Origin: Oscillospiraceae bacterium
Lineage (GTDB): Bacteria > Bacillota > Clostridia > Oscillospirales > Oscillospiraceae
Length of the DNA stretch: 48,037 nucleotides
Direction: 5' to 3'
NCBI GenBank assembly: GCA_020025175.1
Contig: JAHHSM010000005.1
Location: forward strand, 1 to 48,037
This document shows positions 16,217-24,796 of the stretch, in pieces; the first letter of the stretch is position 1, and the number at the start of each line of letters is the position of its first letter. The translations under genes were made by a program, and so were the position numbers. The notes beneath the pieces were generated by a model. That model was not told where the DNA came from and did not search any database. It was given only the letters and a program-made list of their open reading frames with translations.

Positions 16217-17956
16217 ATGGAAAAAGCGACCAAACCCACTACTTCTTCCAATACCGATTCCGTACGCAAAGGTCACCCCGCCGTTGTGATCATTATAACG
16301 GCAATCATCGTGGCAGCCCTGCTTCTACCCTGTATTCTTGCCAGTGCAAGCAATACAATCTATCCGGGCACCTCTGTGGCCGGTATTGATTTAGGTGGAT
16401 TAACAAGCTCCGAGGCAGAATCCCTGCTTGCGCAGAAGCTGCCTGACGCTTATGCCAACACCGTTCTCCCTATCACGGTCAAAAACGATACAGACGGTAC
16501 TTCCAAACGCTTTGATCTCTCATTTTCCGATATTCAAATCTCTGCCGATGCTGCACAGGCTGCAAATGCAGCATATTGGGACAACCGCAGCGACAACTTC
16601 TTTGCGCGCGGCATCTCTTATGCAAAGGGTCTGATATTGGGTCATACTGTCAACCCAACATTGACCATTGACCAGCAGGATGCCAAAAATGAGATCCAAA
16701 AAATTGCCGATACCGCAGATATTCCTGTAACAGAATGCACCTGGCGCCTGCAAGGGGACACCATGATCGTCACCAAACCCAAAAATGGATATCTTGTTGA
16801 TCAGGCCGTATTGCTTGCAGACATCACGGATGCCATCAGCCGCTATGATTTAAGCGGTATCGAGCACACTTTGGTGGAAAGCACGCCCCCCTCCGTTACC
16901 ATGGAGGAAATCTATCAGGACGGCAAGAAGCAGGTAAGCAATGCCTACTATGATAAAAAAGAAGGCGTTGTGAAAGAAGGACATACCGGCATTGAGTTTG
17001 ATCCCGCAGCCGCCCAGGCTTTAATGGATCGGGCTGCACCGGGAACGGATTTTTCCGTTCCTGTCACTGTAATCAAGCCGAAAATCTCCAAGGAAGAAAT
17101 GACGGCAAACCTTTTCCGTGATACGTTGGGCTCCTGCACCACCTCTGTTTCCGGCAGCAGCAACCGTAAGCACAATGTCTCTCTGGCGGCAAAATCCTGC
17201 AACGGCATTGTGCTCAATCCCGGTGAAGAGTTTTCCTATAACGCCACCCTTGGCAAACGTACCGCGGCAAACGGCTATCGCACTGCCGGCGCATATGTGG
17301 GCGGAAAGACCGTCAGCGAATACGGCGGCGGCATCTGTCAGATCTCCTCCACACTGTATCTGGCAGTTCTGCGCTCTAATTTGGAAATTACTTCCCGTAC
17401 CAATCACATGTTTTACCCCGGCTACATCCCCTACGGCATGGATGCGACCGTCAGTTGGGGCGGTCCGGATTTTAAATTCAGAAATAATACGGATTATCCG
17501 ATCAGGATTCTTGCTACATACCAAAACGGAAAATCCACCTGTACCATTCAGGGTACAAACGTAACGGGCAATACTGTAAAAATGGAGTATAAGATTCTTT
17601 CCAGCACGGCCTATCAGACCGTGGAAAAGCCTGATCCCACATTGAAGCCCGGTGAACGTAAACAGGAGCAAAACGGCTATACCGGATATAAGGTTGCGAC
17701 CTATCGCTGCATTTATGATAAAAACGGCACGCTGCTCAGCCGCACCCTTGAAGCAAACAGCACGTATAAATCCCGTGACCAGATTATTCTGGTGGGTCCC
17801 GCAGCTGCAAATCCACCGGCAGCACCGGAAAAGCCTGCCCCGGAGGTGCCGGCTACCCCCGGTATAACACCGGAAAAGCCAAATCCTGATCTGCCCCTTC
17901 TTCCCGATCCGCCGGCGTCCGAGAATCCAGATCCCCCTATGGACGATCTTCCCTGA
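16217..17956 (+). CDS. VanW family cell-envelope protein
   Basis: A 579-residue protein with a short cytoplasmic tail, one membrane helix (about 22-43) and a large outer part. Residues ~50-200 fit the peptidoglycan-binding-like PG_binding_4 domain (GIDLGGLTSSEAESLL). The VanW domain lies at ~295-430 (SSNRKHNVSLAAKSCNGIVL, NPGEEFSYN, YGGGICQISSTLY). A G5-like stretch follows (NGYTGYKVATYRCIYDKNG ... DQIILVG), then a Pro-rich tail of about 45 residues. VanW proteins occur in Gram-positive envelopes and in some vancomycin-resistance clusters, but their biochemical role is unknown and there are no van genes here. GAGGAG precedes the ATG. Confidence 0.92.
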   Translation: MEKATKPTTSSNTDSVRKGHPAVVIIITAIIVAALLLPCILASASNTIYPGTSVAGIDLGGLTSSEAESLLAQKLPDAYANTVLPITVKNDTDGTSKRFDLSFSDIQISADAAQAANAAYWDNRSDNFFARGISYAKGLILGHTVNPTLTIDQQDAKNEIQKIADTADIPVTECTWRLQGDTMIVTKPKNGYLVDQAVLLADITDAISRYDLSGIEHTLVESTPPSVTMEEIYQDGKKQVSNAYYDKKEGVVKEGHTGIEFDPAAAQALMDRAAPGTDFSVPVTVIKPKISKEEMTANLFRDTLGSCTTSVSGSSNRKHNVSLAAKSCNGIVLNPGEEFSYNATLGKRTAANGYRTAGAYVGGKTVSEYGGGICQISSTLYLAVLRSNLEITSRTNHMFYPGYIPYGMDATVSWGGPDFKFRNNTDYPIRILATYQNGKSTCTIQGTNVTGNTVKMEYKILSSTAYQTVEKPDPTLKPGERKQEQNGYTGYKVATYRCIYDKNGTLLSRTLEANSTYKSRDQIILVGPAAANPPAAPEKPAPEVPATPGITPEKPNPDLPLLPDPPASENPDPPMDDLP

Positions 17957-17992
17957 CGCCCTTTTGACGAAACAAAATTTTTAATCAGACTA

Positions 17993-18026
17993 ACAAAAGT
18001 CACGGATAAAATTCCGTGGCTTTTGT
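17993..18026 (+). terminator. Intrinsic terminator of the VanW gene
   Basis: ACAAAAGTCACGG / CCGTGGCTTTTGT stem (one G-T pair), 8-nt loop; T-run within the 3' arm. Confidence 0.75.
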
Positions 18027-18050
18027 GCATTTTGAGGAAATGCGCCCAAA

Positions 18051-18063
18051 TATTCCGAAATTT
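18051..18063 (+). promoter_or_regulatory. PurBox-like sequence, upstream copy
   Basis: TATTCCGAAATTT matches 11 of 13 positions of the PurR PurBox consensus AWWWCCGAACWWT. It lies 23 nt upstream of the -35 box of xpt. Confidence 0.4.
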
Positions 18064-18085
18064 GCCCTTTGGAGATATTTTGATA

Positions 18086-18114
18086 TTGAAATACAGACTA
18101 TAGACCGATATAAT
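18086..18114 (+). promoter_or_regulatory. Promoter of the xpt-nucleoside transporter cluster
   Basis: TTGAAA (18086-18091), 17-nt spacer, TATAAT (18109-18114). The leader of about 65 nt contains an 8-bp hairpin around 18139-18160 but no purine riboswitch core. Confidence 0.75.
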
Positions 18115-18124
18115 GAAATTATCT

Positions 18125-18137
18125 ATTTCCGAATTTC
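18125..18137 (+). promoter_or_regulatory. PurBox-like sequence, downstream copy
   Basis: ATTTCCGAATTTC matches 11 of 13 positions of AWWWCCGAACWWT and lies just after the -10 box, where bound protein would block transcription. Confidence 0.4.
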
Positions 18138-18186
18138 AGCGGTATGCATGCAGTATGCCGAAAAGAGTTGAAGGAGCGTTCTGTTT

Positions 18187-18765
18187 ATGCAGTTGTTGGA
18201 AGAGCGAATCCGTAAAGACGGTATTGTTCGCGCAGGAAATGTCCTCAAAGTGGATAGTTTTCTCAATCATCAGATGGACATTGACCTGTTTAATGAAATG
18301 GGTAAGGAATTATTTCGTCTGTTCGGTGAAGATGATGTCACCAAAATTGTAACCATTGAGGCATCCGGTATCGGGATCGCCTGTGTTGTTGCGCAGTATT
18401 TCAATGTCCCCGTTGTATTCGCAAAGAAATCCGAAAGCAAAAATCTGGACGGCGACATCTATACCAGCACTGTCTCCTCCTTTACCAAAAATAAAGTATA
18501 CGATATCCGTGTTTCTAAGAAATTCCTGCACAAGGAGGACCGCATCCTCCTGATCGACGATTTTCTCGCAAAGGGCAATGCTATGCTGGGGCTTCTGGAT
18601 ATATGCCAGCAAGCCGGTGCCACTGTGGTGGGCGCAGGCATCGCGATTGAAAAGGGGTTTCAGGAAGGCGGTGAATTATTGCGCAAACGCGGTCTGCGCA
18701 TAGAATCTCTGGCTATTGTAGATGCTATGAATGAAGATGGCACCATTGAGTTCCGTCCCCAGTAA
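18187..18765 (+). CDS. xpt: Xanthine phosphoribosyltransferase
   Basis: Salvages xanthine to XMP with PRPP. The 192-residue sequence follows B. subtilis Xpt closely along its length: KVDSFLNHQMD, KIVTIEASGIGIA, PVVFAKK, and the PRPP-binding motif ILLIDDFLAKGNA (120-132). TTGAAGGAGC places a ribosome binding site before the ATG. It heads a cluster with a BMP-type nucleoside ABC transporter, so uptake and salvage of purines are probably co-regulated. No purine riboswitch is visible, unlike B. subtilis xpt; two PurBox-like sites flank the promoter instead. Confidence 0.95.
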   Translation: MQLLEERIRKDGIVRAGNVLKVDSFLNHQMDIDLFNEMGKELFRLFGEDDVTKIVTIEASGIGIACVVAQYFNVPVVFAKKSESKNLDGDIYTSTVSSFTKNKVYDIRVSKKFLHKEDRILLIDDFLAKGNAMLGLLDICQQAGATVVGAGIAIEKGFQEGGELLRKRGLRIESLAIVDAMNEDGTIEFRPQ

Positions 18766-18772
18766 CGTTCGA

Positions 18773-18795
18773 TTATAACGCATCATGCGTCATAA
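18773..18795. repeat. Palindrome between xpt and the BMP lipoprotein gene
   Basis: TTATAACGCA-TCA-TGCGTCATAA, an inverted repeat with 9 of 10 paired positions. It could be an RNA hairpin or an operator. No T-run follows, so it is not a typical terminator. Confidence 0.4.
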
Positions 18796-18825
18796 TAAAT
18801 ATTGAATTTGGAGGAAAGTTCAAAA

Positions 18826-20001
18826 ATGAAAAGATTTCTCGCACTGGTTTGCTCCATCGCTGTGATGGCAACACTGCTGGTCGGCTGTGGCAACGGCGGC
18901 GATCAGGGTTCTACCAGCGAAGGCGGCGAAACCTCCGGCATCACCGCAGAAAATGTAAAGGTTGGCGTCATTCACATCGGTGATCCCGCAACCGGTTCCG
19001 GCTACAGCTATACACATGATCAGGGTATCGTGGCCATGCAGAAAAATCTGGGCTTGAAGGATACACAGATCATCCGCAAAAATAATATCGACGATGCCGA
19101 TGCAACTGCTATTGAAAACGCAATGAGAGAGTGCATTGAAGAAGGCTGCAACATTATTTTTGCAACCTCCTGGGGCTATATGGATACCTGCGCAGCTCTG
19201 GCTGAAGAGTATCCCAACGTGTTCTTCTCCCATGCTACCGGCTATCAGTCCAACGGCAAAAACTTCAACCACTACTTTGGCCGTATCTATCAGGCGCGCT
19301 ACCTGGCCGGTATTGCCGCAGGTATGAAGACCGAAACCAACAAGATCGGCTATGTTTCCGCAATGGGCAGTGAAAACGGCGAGTGCACCTCCGGTGTCAA
19401 CGCTTTCGCTATGGGTGTTGCTTCTGTCAACCCCGATGCAGTTGTAGAAGTGAAGGTCACCAACAACTGGTATGATCCCGAAGGCGAAGGTCAGGCTGCT
19501 CAGGCTCTGCTGGACAGCGGCTGCGATGTCATCGCTCAGCACTGCGACACCAACAACCCCATGATTGCCGCAAGAGATGAAGGCGTTTGGGGCGTTGGCT
19601 ACAACTCCGACATGACCGCTGAGGTCGGCGATGCTGTTCTCACCAGCGTTGTCTGGAACTGGGGCGCATACTACACCCAGGCTGTGAAGAACGTGCTGGA
19701 CGGTACATGGGTCATCGGCAGCAAGGTCGAGGACTACTTCGGCTCTATGTCTGACGATCTGTTCCGGTGCACCGCACTGTCTGCTCAGGCTGCTGAAGGC
19801 ACTCAGGAAGCAATGGATATTGCTGCGGCTGCAATCAAGGATGGCTCTTTCGATGTCTTTACCGGCACTTATACCGATGCTGACGGCAATGTCATCGGCT
19901 GCGACGGCGTGATGGAATGCAACGATGGCAAGACCATGGAAGTGGACGGCGTCAACTATGCAGCAATCACTTCTTACTATAAGAATGTTGTTGTAAAGTA
20001 A
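18826..20001 (+). CDS. BMP-family nucleoside-binding lipoprotein (ABC transporter)
   Basis: A 391-residue substrate-binding lipoprotein. The signal peptide ends in the lipobox LLVGC, so Cys21 is lipidated and the protein faces outward. The mature domain has the Bmp/Med/PnrA fold pattern: KVGVIHIGDPATGSGYSY, NIIFATSWGYMDTCAALA, FSHATGY, RQARYLAG-like IYQARYLAGIAAG, and DVIAQHCDTN. Relatives bind purine nucleosides, which matches xpt next door and the ATPase and two permeases downstream. The ATG at 18826 follows GGAGGAAAG; earlier in-frame starts fall in the leader. A terminator follows the gene, so this product is probably made in excess over the membrane parts, as is usual for binding proteins. 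Confidence 0.93.
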   Translation: MKRFLALVCSIAVMATLLVGCGNGGDQGSTSEGGETSGITAENVKVGVIHIGDPATGSGYSYTHDQGIVAMQKNLGLKDTQIIRKNNIDDADATAIENAMRECIEEGCNIIFATSWGYMDTCAALAEEYPNVFFSHATGYQSNGKNFNHYFGRIYQARYLAGIAAGMKTETNKIGYVSAMGSENGECTSGVNAFAMGVASVNPDAVVEVKVTNNWYDPEGEGQAAQALLDSGCDVIAQHCDTNNPMIAARDEGVWGVGYNSDMTAEVGDAVLTSVVWNWGAYYTQAVKNVLDGTWVIGSKVEDYFGSMSDDLFRCTALSAQAAEGTQEAMDIAAAAIKDGSFDVFTGTYTDADGNVIGCDGVMECNDGKTMEVDGVNYAAITSYYKNVVVK

Positions 20002-20018
20002 TCCTGATACAATTAAAA

Positions 20019-20050
20019 GAGGGCGGTTCGCAAACGGGCCGCCCTCCCTT
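20019..20050 (+). terminator. Terminator/attenuator after the BMP lipoprotein gene
   Basis: GAGGGCGG / CCGCCCTC stem with a 12-nt loop, then CCTTTTG. Lies inside the transporter cluster and probably gives partial termination. Confidence 0.7.
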
Positions 20051-20078
20051 TTGTTGTTGCACGCCGACTCTTCGGCGG

Positions 20079-20116
20079 TTGAGCAAAGCTGAAAATACTT
20101 TTTCGGCTTTGCTCAA
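20079..20116 (+). repeat. Second hairpin before the transporter ATPase gene
   Basis: A 14-bp stem (20079-20092 with 20103-20116, one G-T pair), core TTGAGCAAAGC, and a 10-nt loop. No T-run. It could protect the 5' end of a processed downstream transcript. Confidence 0.5.
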
Positions 20117-20178
20117 CAAAGAGAATCACCGTTAGTTTGCGGTGCATAAAAAAACTACTTGAGAGATGGGGGAACGCT

Positions 20179-21708
20179 ATGGCTGAAACCACACATGCAA
20201 TTCGCTGTGAAAAAATCACAAAGATTTTCGGCAGTGTTGTTGCCAATGACCAGATTGATCTCGATGTGCGATACGGCGAAATTCTTGCCCTGCTGGGTGA
20301 AAACGGCAGTGGTAAGACCACATTGATGAATATGATTTCCGGCATCTACCACCCCGATGGCGGTACGATTTATGTCGATGGCAAGCCTGCATCCATTCAA
20401 AGTCCTCTGGATGCGCAGAATCTTGGCATCGGTATGATTCACCAGCACTTCAAGCTGGTCAATATTTTCTCTGCCATGGAAAATATCGAGCTGGGTACAC
20501 CGGGCAAGAAACTGCCGCGTAAGATACTCAAGCAGAACGTGCTGGAGCTGTGTGAAAAGTATGGTCTGGAGACTGATCCCGAAAAGCCGATTCATGCCAT
20601 GAGCGTTTCTGAAAAGCAGACCGTTGAAATTCTGAAAGTGCTTTATCGTGGTGCGCGCATCCTGATTTTGGACGAGCCCACCGCTGTTTTGACACCTCAG
20701 GAAACCGAAAAGCTCTTTGCGATTCTGCGCCAAATGCGCAAAATCGGCTGTGCCGTGATTATCATTACCCATAAACTCAACGAAGTGCTGTCCATTTCCG
20801 ACCGTGTAGCAATTTTGCGCAAAGGTAAGAGCTACGGCACTGTCAACACAGCCGAGGTGGATGTTTCTGCCCTGACTGAGCTCATGGTCGGTCATGCGGT
20901 AACTTTGGAAATTGACCGCCCCACACCGCAGGAACCTCAGGATATCCTGAAGCTGGTGGATTTGACTGTGCGCCGTAATGACGGCAGCATTGCTTTGGAT
21001 GATATCAATTTCACCATCCGCTCCGGCGAAATCCTCGGTGTTGCCGGTATTGCAGGCAGCGGTCAAAAGGAATTGTGTGAAACCATCGCAGGTTTGATTG
21101 CACCTTCTCAGGGTGCCATCCTCTATAAGAAAGAAAATCTCGCCGGTAAAACCCCTCGCGAACTGATTGACATGGGTATTTCCATGAGTTTTGTTCCCGA
21201 GGATCGCTTGGGTATGGGCCTGGTTGCCGGCATGGGTATGACCGACAATATGCTGCTTAAATCCTATACCCACAACAAGGGTCCCTTCATCGACCGTGCG
21301 CCCTCCCGTGCGCTGGCTGAGTCACTGATTGAAAAGCTGGGCATTGTCACCTCCGGTGTAGAAGCCCCTGTCCGCCTGATGTCCGGCGGTAATGTGCAGA
21401 AGGTTCTGCTCGGCCGCGAAATTGAATCCAATCCCCATCTGCTCATCACCGCCTATCCCGTCCGCGGTCTGGATATCAACTCCAGTTATCAGGTCTATGA
21501 GCTGCTGAATGAGCAGAAGAAAAAAGGTGTCGCTGTTGTGTACATCGGCGAAGATCTGGACGTTTTGCTGCAGCTGTGTGACCGTATTTTGGTCATGTGC
21601 CACGGTCGCATTACCGGCATCGTCGATGCAAAAACCATTACCAAAGAGCAAATCGGCCTAATGATGACCGGTGCAACCGCAGAGGAGGTTATGGAATATG
21701 GAAAATAA
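20179..21708 (+). CDS. Nucleoside ABC transporter, double ATP-binding subunit
   Basis: A 509-residue protein with two tandem ABC domains of the RbsA/NupO type. The first is intact: Walker A GENGSGKT (40-47), signature-like MSVSEKQTVEIL, Walker B ILILDEPTAVLTPQE. The second is degenerate: GIAGSGQKE replaces Walker A and LLITAYPVRGLD lacks the DE of Walker B, while the signature LMSGGNVQK remains. Such asymmetry is typical of this subfamily. GGGGGA precedes the ATG at 20179; the longer reading starts inside the hairpin region. Its stop overlaps the next gene by 11 nt, indicating coupled translation. Confidence 0.94.
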   Translation: MAETTHAIRCEKITKIFGSVVANDQIDLDVRYGEILALLGENGSGKTTLMNMISGIYHPDGGTIYVDGKPASIQSPLDAQNLGIGMIHQHFKLVNIFSAMENIELGTPGKKLPRKILKQNVLELCEKYGLETDPEKPIHAMSVSEKQTVEILKVLYRGARILILDEPTAVLTPQETEKLFAILRQMRKIGCAVIIITHKLNEVLSISDRVAILRKGKSYGTVNTAEVDVSALTELMVGHAVTLEIDRPTPQEPQDILKLVDLTVRRNDGSIALDDINFTIRSGEILGVAGIAGSGQKELCETIAGLIAPSQGAILYKKENLAGKTPRELIDMGISMSFVPEDRLGMGLVAGMGMTDNMLLKSYTHNKGPFIDRAPSRALAESLIEKLGIVTSGVEAPVRLMSGGNVQKVLLGREIESNPHLLITAYPVRGLDINSSYQVYELLNEQKKKGVAVVYIGEDLDVLLQLCDRILVMCHGRITGIVDAKTITKEQIGLMMTGATAEEVMEYGK

Positions 21709-22822
21709 GAAAAAAGAGCCTCTGCTGCGCGTCGTCAAGCACGCCGAGCTGTCCCGCGGACAGACTCTCCTGCTGCGCCTTTTGGCAGTTGTCCAGGCAC
21801 TGATTGTTGGCGGCCTGTTTATCGCTCTCATCGGATATAATCCCTTTGAAATTTACGGAACAATGATCAGCGGCTGTTTCCGTTCCGCCATGGCATTTCA
21901 GGCAACCATCAAGTTCTGTATTCCCATGTGCATTTCTGCCCTGGGTGTGACGCTGGCATTTAAAATGAAATTCTGGAATATCGGCGGTGAAGGTCAGCTG
22001 ATTATGGGCGCCATTTTCGCCTCCTTCTTCGCCTTGTTCTGCAGTGATATGCCCCATTATCTGCTGCTGCTTGTCATGTTCATTGCAGGCTTTGTGGGCG
22101 GCGGTCTGTGGGGTCTGATTCCCGCTGTGTGCCGCGAAAAATGGGGCACCAACGAAACCCTGTTTACCCTGATGCTCAACTATATCGCCCTCTACACCAT
22201 TTCTTTCCTGCGTGACGGTCCTTGGCGCGACCCACAGGCTGCCGGCTTCAACAAGATTGCACGCTTCGATCCCAACGCAACCCTTGATAAGGTTTTCGGC
22301 ATTCAGGCCGGCTGGATCATTATGCTGGTTCTCGTGGTTCTGGTTGCCGTTTATCTGAAAAAAACCAAGCAGGGCTATGAAATCGGTGTTGTGGGTGAAA
22401 GCCGCGATACTGCCCGCTATGCAGGAATCAACGTCAAGCGCGTGGTGCTGCGCACCATGTTCCTCTCCGGCGGTATTGCAGGTATTGCGGGTATGGTGCA
22501 GGCTACCGGCTCCGATATCACCCTGAGCACCGGCGTTGCCGGCGGCGTCGGGTTTACCGGCATCATCATTGCATGGCTGGCACAGCTAAGCCCTGCCGTA
22601 TCTCTGCTCATTTCCTTCGCATTCAGCATTCTGGTCAAGGGTTCCAGTGTCGTGCAGTCCACCTATGGCCTTTCTACCGACTGCGCCGATGTTCTGCAGG
22701 GTATTATTCTGTTCTTTATCATGGCTATGGAATTCTTTATTCGCTATAAGATTGTGTTCCGCGGTCATGCAGAAAAAACACCCATTGCTGCAAGCAAGAA
22801 AAAGGAGGAGGACGAAGCATGA
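21698..22822 (+). CDS. Nucleoside ABC transporter permease 1
   Basis: A 374-residue permease of the BPD_transp_2 family (NupP/YufP-like) with about 8-10 membrane segments. Landmarks are KFWNIGGEGQLIMGAI, the conserved cytoplasmic EIGVVGESRDTARYAGI loop that contacts the ATPase, and TGIIIAWLAQLSP. The ATG at 21698 follows AGAGGAGG within the end of the ATPase gene. It overlaps the next permease by 4 nt (ATGA), so the three membrane-complex genes form one translationally coupled block. Confidence 0.94.
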   Translation: MENKKKEPLLRVVKHAELSRGQTLLLRLLAVVQALIVGGLFIALIGYNPFEIYGTMISGCFRSAMAFQATIKFCIPMCISALGVTLAFKMKFWNIGGEGQLIMGAIFASFFALFCSDMPHYLLLLVMFIAGFVGGGLWGLIPAVCREKWGTNETLFTLMLNYIALYTISFLRDGPWRDPQAAGFNKIARFDPNATLDKVFGIQAGWIIMLVLVVLVAVYLKKTKQGYEIGVVGESRDTARYAGINVKRVVLRTMFLSGGIAGIAGMVQATGSDITLSTGVAGGVGFTGIIIAWLAQLSPAVSLLISFAFSILVKGSSVVQSTYGLSTDCADVLQGIILFFIMAMEFFIRYKIVFRGHAEKTPIAASKKKEEDEA

Positions 22823-23775
22823 TTTCTATGGCTATTGTTTTGAAATTTATCGTCGCCGCCGTCAGTGCGGGTACTCCCCTGCTCTTTGGTACTGTGGGCG
22901 AAATTTTATCTGAAAAAGTGGGGCATTTGAACCTTGGTGTTGAAGGTATGATGGCAATCGGTGCCGTTGCGGGCTTTGCCGCAGGCTATGCCACCGGCAA
23001 TCTGGCTGCCGCGATGATTGCTGCATTTATCGCCGGCGCACTGGCTGCTTTGATCTATGCAGTGCTGACCATTGGCTTCATGGCAAATCAAAACGTAATC
23101 GGACTGACATTGACCATTTTCGGCGTGGGGCTTGCAAACTTCATTGGCGTGTATATGGTGAGCCAAACCGGCAGCAATAACTGGCAGCTGCCCGCCGTGC
23201 TGATTGATCAGATGAAAAATGTGAATATCCCCTTCCTGACCGATATTCCCATTCTGGGCAAGCTCCTGTTCAATTACGACCCCTTTACCTATGTAGGTAT
23301 TATCATTGCTCTTGTTTGCGGCTTTTATCTGTTCCGCACCAAAGCAGGCTTAAATACCCAGGCAATCGGCGAAAACCCCTCCGCAGCAGACGCAGCCTCC
23401 ATTCAGGTTACCAAATGGAAGTATATCAATATCGTAGTCGGCGGCGGCATCTGCGGTATCGGCGGTGCTTACTGCTCCATGGTTATCAACGGCGGTATCT
23501 GGATCAACGACTGTGTCGGTGGTCTGGGCTGGATTGCTGTGGCTTTGGTCATCTTTGCCTCTTGGAAACCACAGATGGCAATTCTGGGCAGCTTTATTTT
23601 TGGCGCATTGCGTATCCTGAAATTCTATATGCCTTCCGTGATTCCCATTGCATTTTTCAACATGCTGCCGTTTATAATCACGGCAATCGTCCTGCTCGCC
23701 GCATCCATCCGCGGTGCCAAGGGCAGCCACATCCCAGAGCATCTGGGCATGAACTACTTCCGAGAAGAGCGATAA
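22819..23775 (+). CDS. Nucleoside ABC transporter permease 2
   Basis: A 318-residue BPD_transp_2 permease (NupQ/YufQ-like), the partner of permease 1. Family motifs include GEILSEKVGHLNLGVEGMM near the N-terminus, GLTLTIFGVGLANFIG, and the ATPase-contact loop LNTQAIGENPSAADAASI. The ATG overlaps the previous stop (ATGA) and is preceded by AAAGGAGGAGG. Last gene of the xpt cluster, closed by a strong terminator. Confidence 0.94.
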   Translation: MISMAIVLKFIVAAVSAGTPLLFGTVGEILSEKVGHLNLGVEGMMAIGAVAGFAAGYATGNLAAAMIAAFIAGALAALIYAVLTIGFMANQNVIGLTLTIFGVGLANFIGVYMVSQTGSNNWQLPAVLIDQMKNVNIPFLTDIPILGKLLFNYDPFTYVGIIIALVCGFYLFRTKAGLNTQAIGENPSAADAASIQVTKWKYINIVVGGGICGIGGAYCSMVINGGIWINDCVGGLGWIAVALVIFASWKPQMAILGSFIFGALRILKFYMPSVIPIAFFNMLPFIITAIVLLAASIRGAKGSHIPEHLGMNYFREER

Positions 23776-23790
23776 AATTTTTATCCATGA

Positions 23791-23825
23791 AAAAAGCTCG
23801 TTCCCCTTTGGGGAACGAGCTTTTT
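23791..23825. terminator. Bidirectional terminator between the transporter cluster and prmA
   Basis: AAAAAGCTCGTTCCCC / GGGGAACGAGCTTTTT, a 16-bp stem with a TTT loop; usable on both strands. Confidence 0.93.
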
Positions 23826-23836
23826 CTTATTTTGTT

Positions 23837-24796
23837 TTATTCTGCGGCAAAAGCGTACCAGCCTTCTTCAGTATTCGTTTCTACGATCTTAAGGCCTGCT
23901 TCTTTCAGCTCCCCTGCCACCTCTTCGGCACGGGTATCAATGATACCTGAGCAAAGGAAAATGCCGTTTTCTGCCAGTAAAGGACGCACAGCCGGTGCCA
24001 GGGCAATAATCACATCGGCAACAATATTTGCCACAATGATATCATACCCACCACCAATTGCTTCCCGGAGCTTCTGATTCGTTAAAATATCGCCTGCCAA
24101 AACGGTGTAGGTTTCCTTCCCAATACCGTTGAGTGCCGCATTTTCATAGGCCACATCCGCAGCCTTTTCATCAATATCACAGGCAAAGGCTTCTTTTGCG
24201 CCCAGACACAGTGCCGCAATGGACAAAATACCACTGCCGCATCCCAGGTCCAGCACACGTTCACCGCCTTTTACACGCCTATCCAGCTGCTTGAGGCACA
24301 TCCGTGTCGTTGCGTGGCTTCCGGTACCAAAAGCAAGTCCGGGGTCGAGCACCAATGGTGTACGGCCACCCGTTTCTGCCTGAAGCCATTCGGGAATAAT
24401 GATCAAATGCTCCCCGATTTCAATGGGCTGATAATACTGTTTCCAGTTATTCTCCCAGTCCGCATCCTCCACGTGCTCCAATGTTAAAATCATAGGACCG
24501 AGGTCGCTGTCCGCATTTGCTTTTTTCACATCCTCCATGGCAATGCGGATGTGCGCAACCTGCGCCATGCCGTCCTCATTATCCTCCAGATAAAATTTAA
24601 TGCGGCACTTTCCTGCCTTTTCCTGCATCAAACCCTCATCTACATAGTCCCAGTACTTTTCATTATTTTCCAGAAACTGCTTAAAATCTTCCTCATCTTC
24701 GATTTCAATGCCGCTCACGCCCAGCATTGCGAGCATATTTTCCAAAGGTTCCAGCCCCGCGCGTGCCGTATCAATACAAAGCTGCAGCCACTTCAT
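23837..24796 (-). CDS. prmA: Ribosomal protein L11 methyltransferase
   Basis: SAM-dependent enzyme that methylates L11 (Lys side chains and N-terminus). At 319 residues it is normal length. The N-terminal L11-binding domain begins MKWLQLCIDT. The catalytic domain shows PLVLDPGLAFGTGSHATTRM, the SAM-binding motif VLDLGCGSGILSIA, and IIVANIVADVIIALAP (NIxAD/N motif). GGAGAGGAGA lies upstream of the ATG, within the end of the preceding DUF1836 gene (4-nt overlap), so the two are translationally coupled. In many Firmicutes prmA is near dnaJ or rsmE; here its partner is unusual. Confidence 0.95.
   Translation of the reverse strand: MKWLQLCIDTARAGLEPLENMLAMLGVSGIEIEDEEDFKQFLENNEKYWDYVDEGLMQEKAGKCRIKFYLEDNEDGMAQVAHIRIAMEDVKKANADSDLGPMILTLEHVEDADWENNWKQYYQPIEIGEHLIIIPEWLQAETGGRTPLVLDPGLAFGTGSHATTRMCLKQLDRRVKGGERVLDLGCGSGILSIAALCLGAKEAFACDIDEKAADVAYENAALNGIGKETYTVLAGDILTNQKLREAIGGGYDIIVANIVADVIIALAPAVRPLLAENGIFLCSGIIDTRAEEVAGELKEAGLKIVETNTEEGWYAFAAE

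Noticed and set aside
18027..18186. Purine riboswitch in the xpt leader
   Set aside because: The conserved three-way junction core is absent; only a simple hairpin is seen.
20155..21273. Open frame of 372 codons opposite the transporter ATPase gene
   Set aside because: Antisense shadow; no ribosome binding site or family features.
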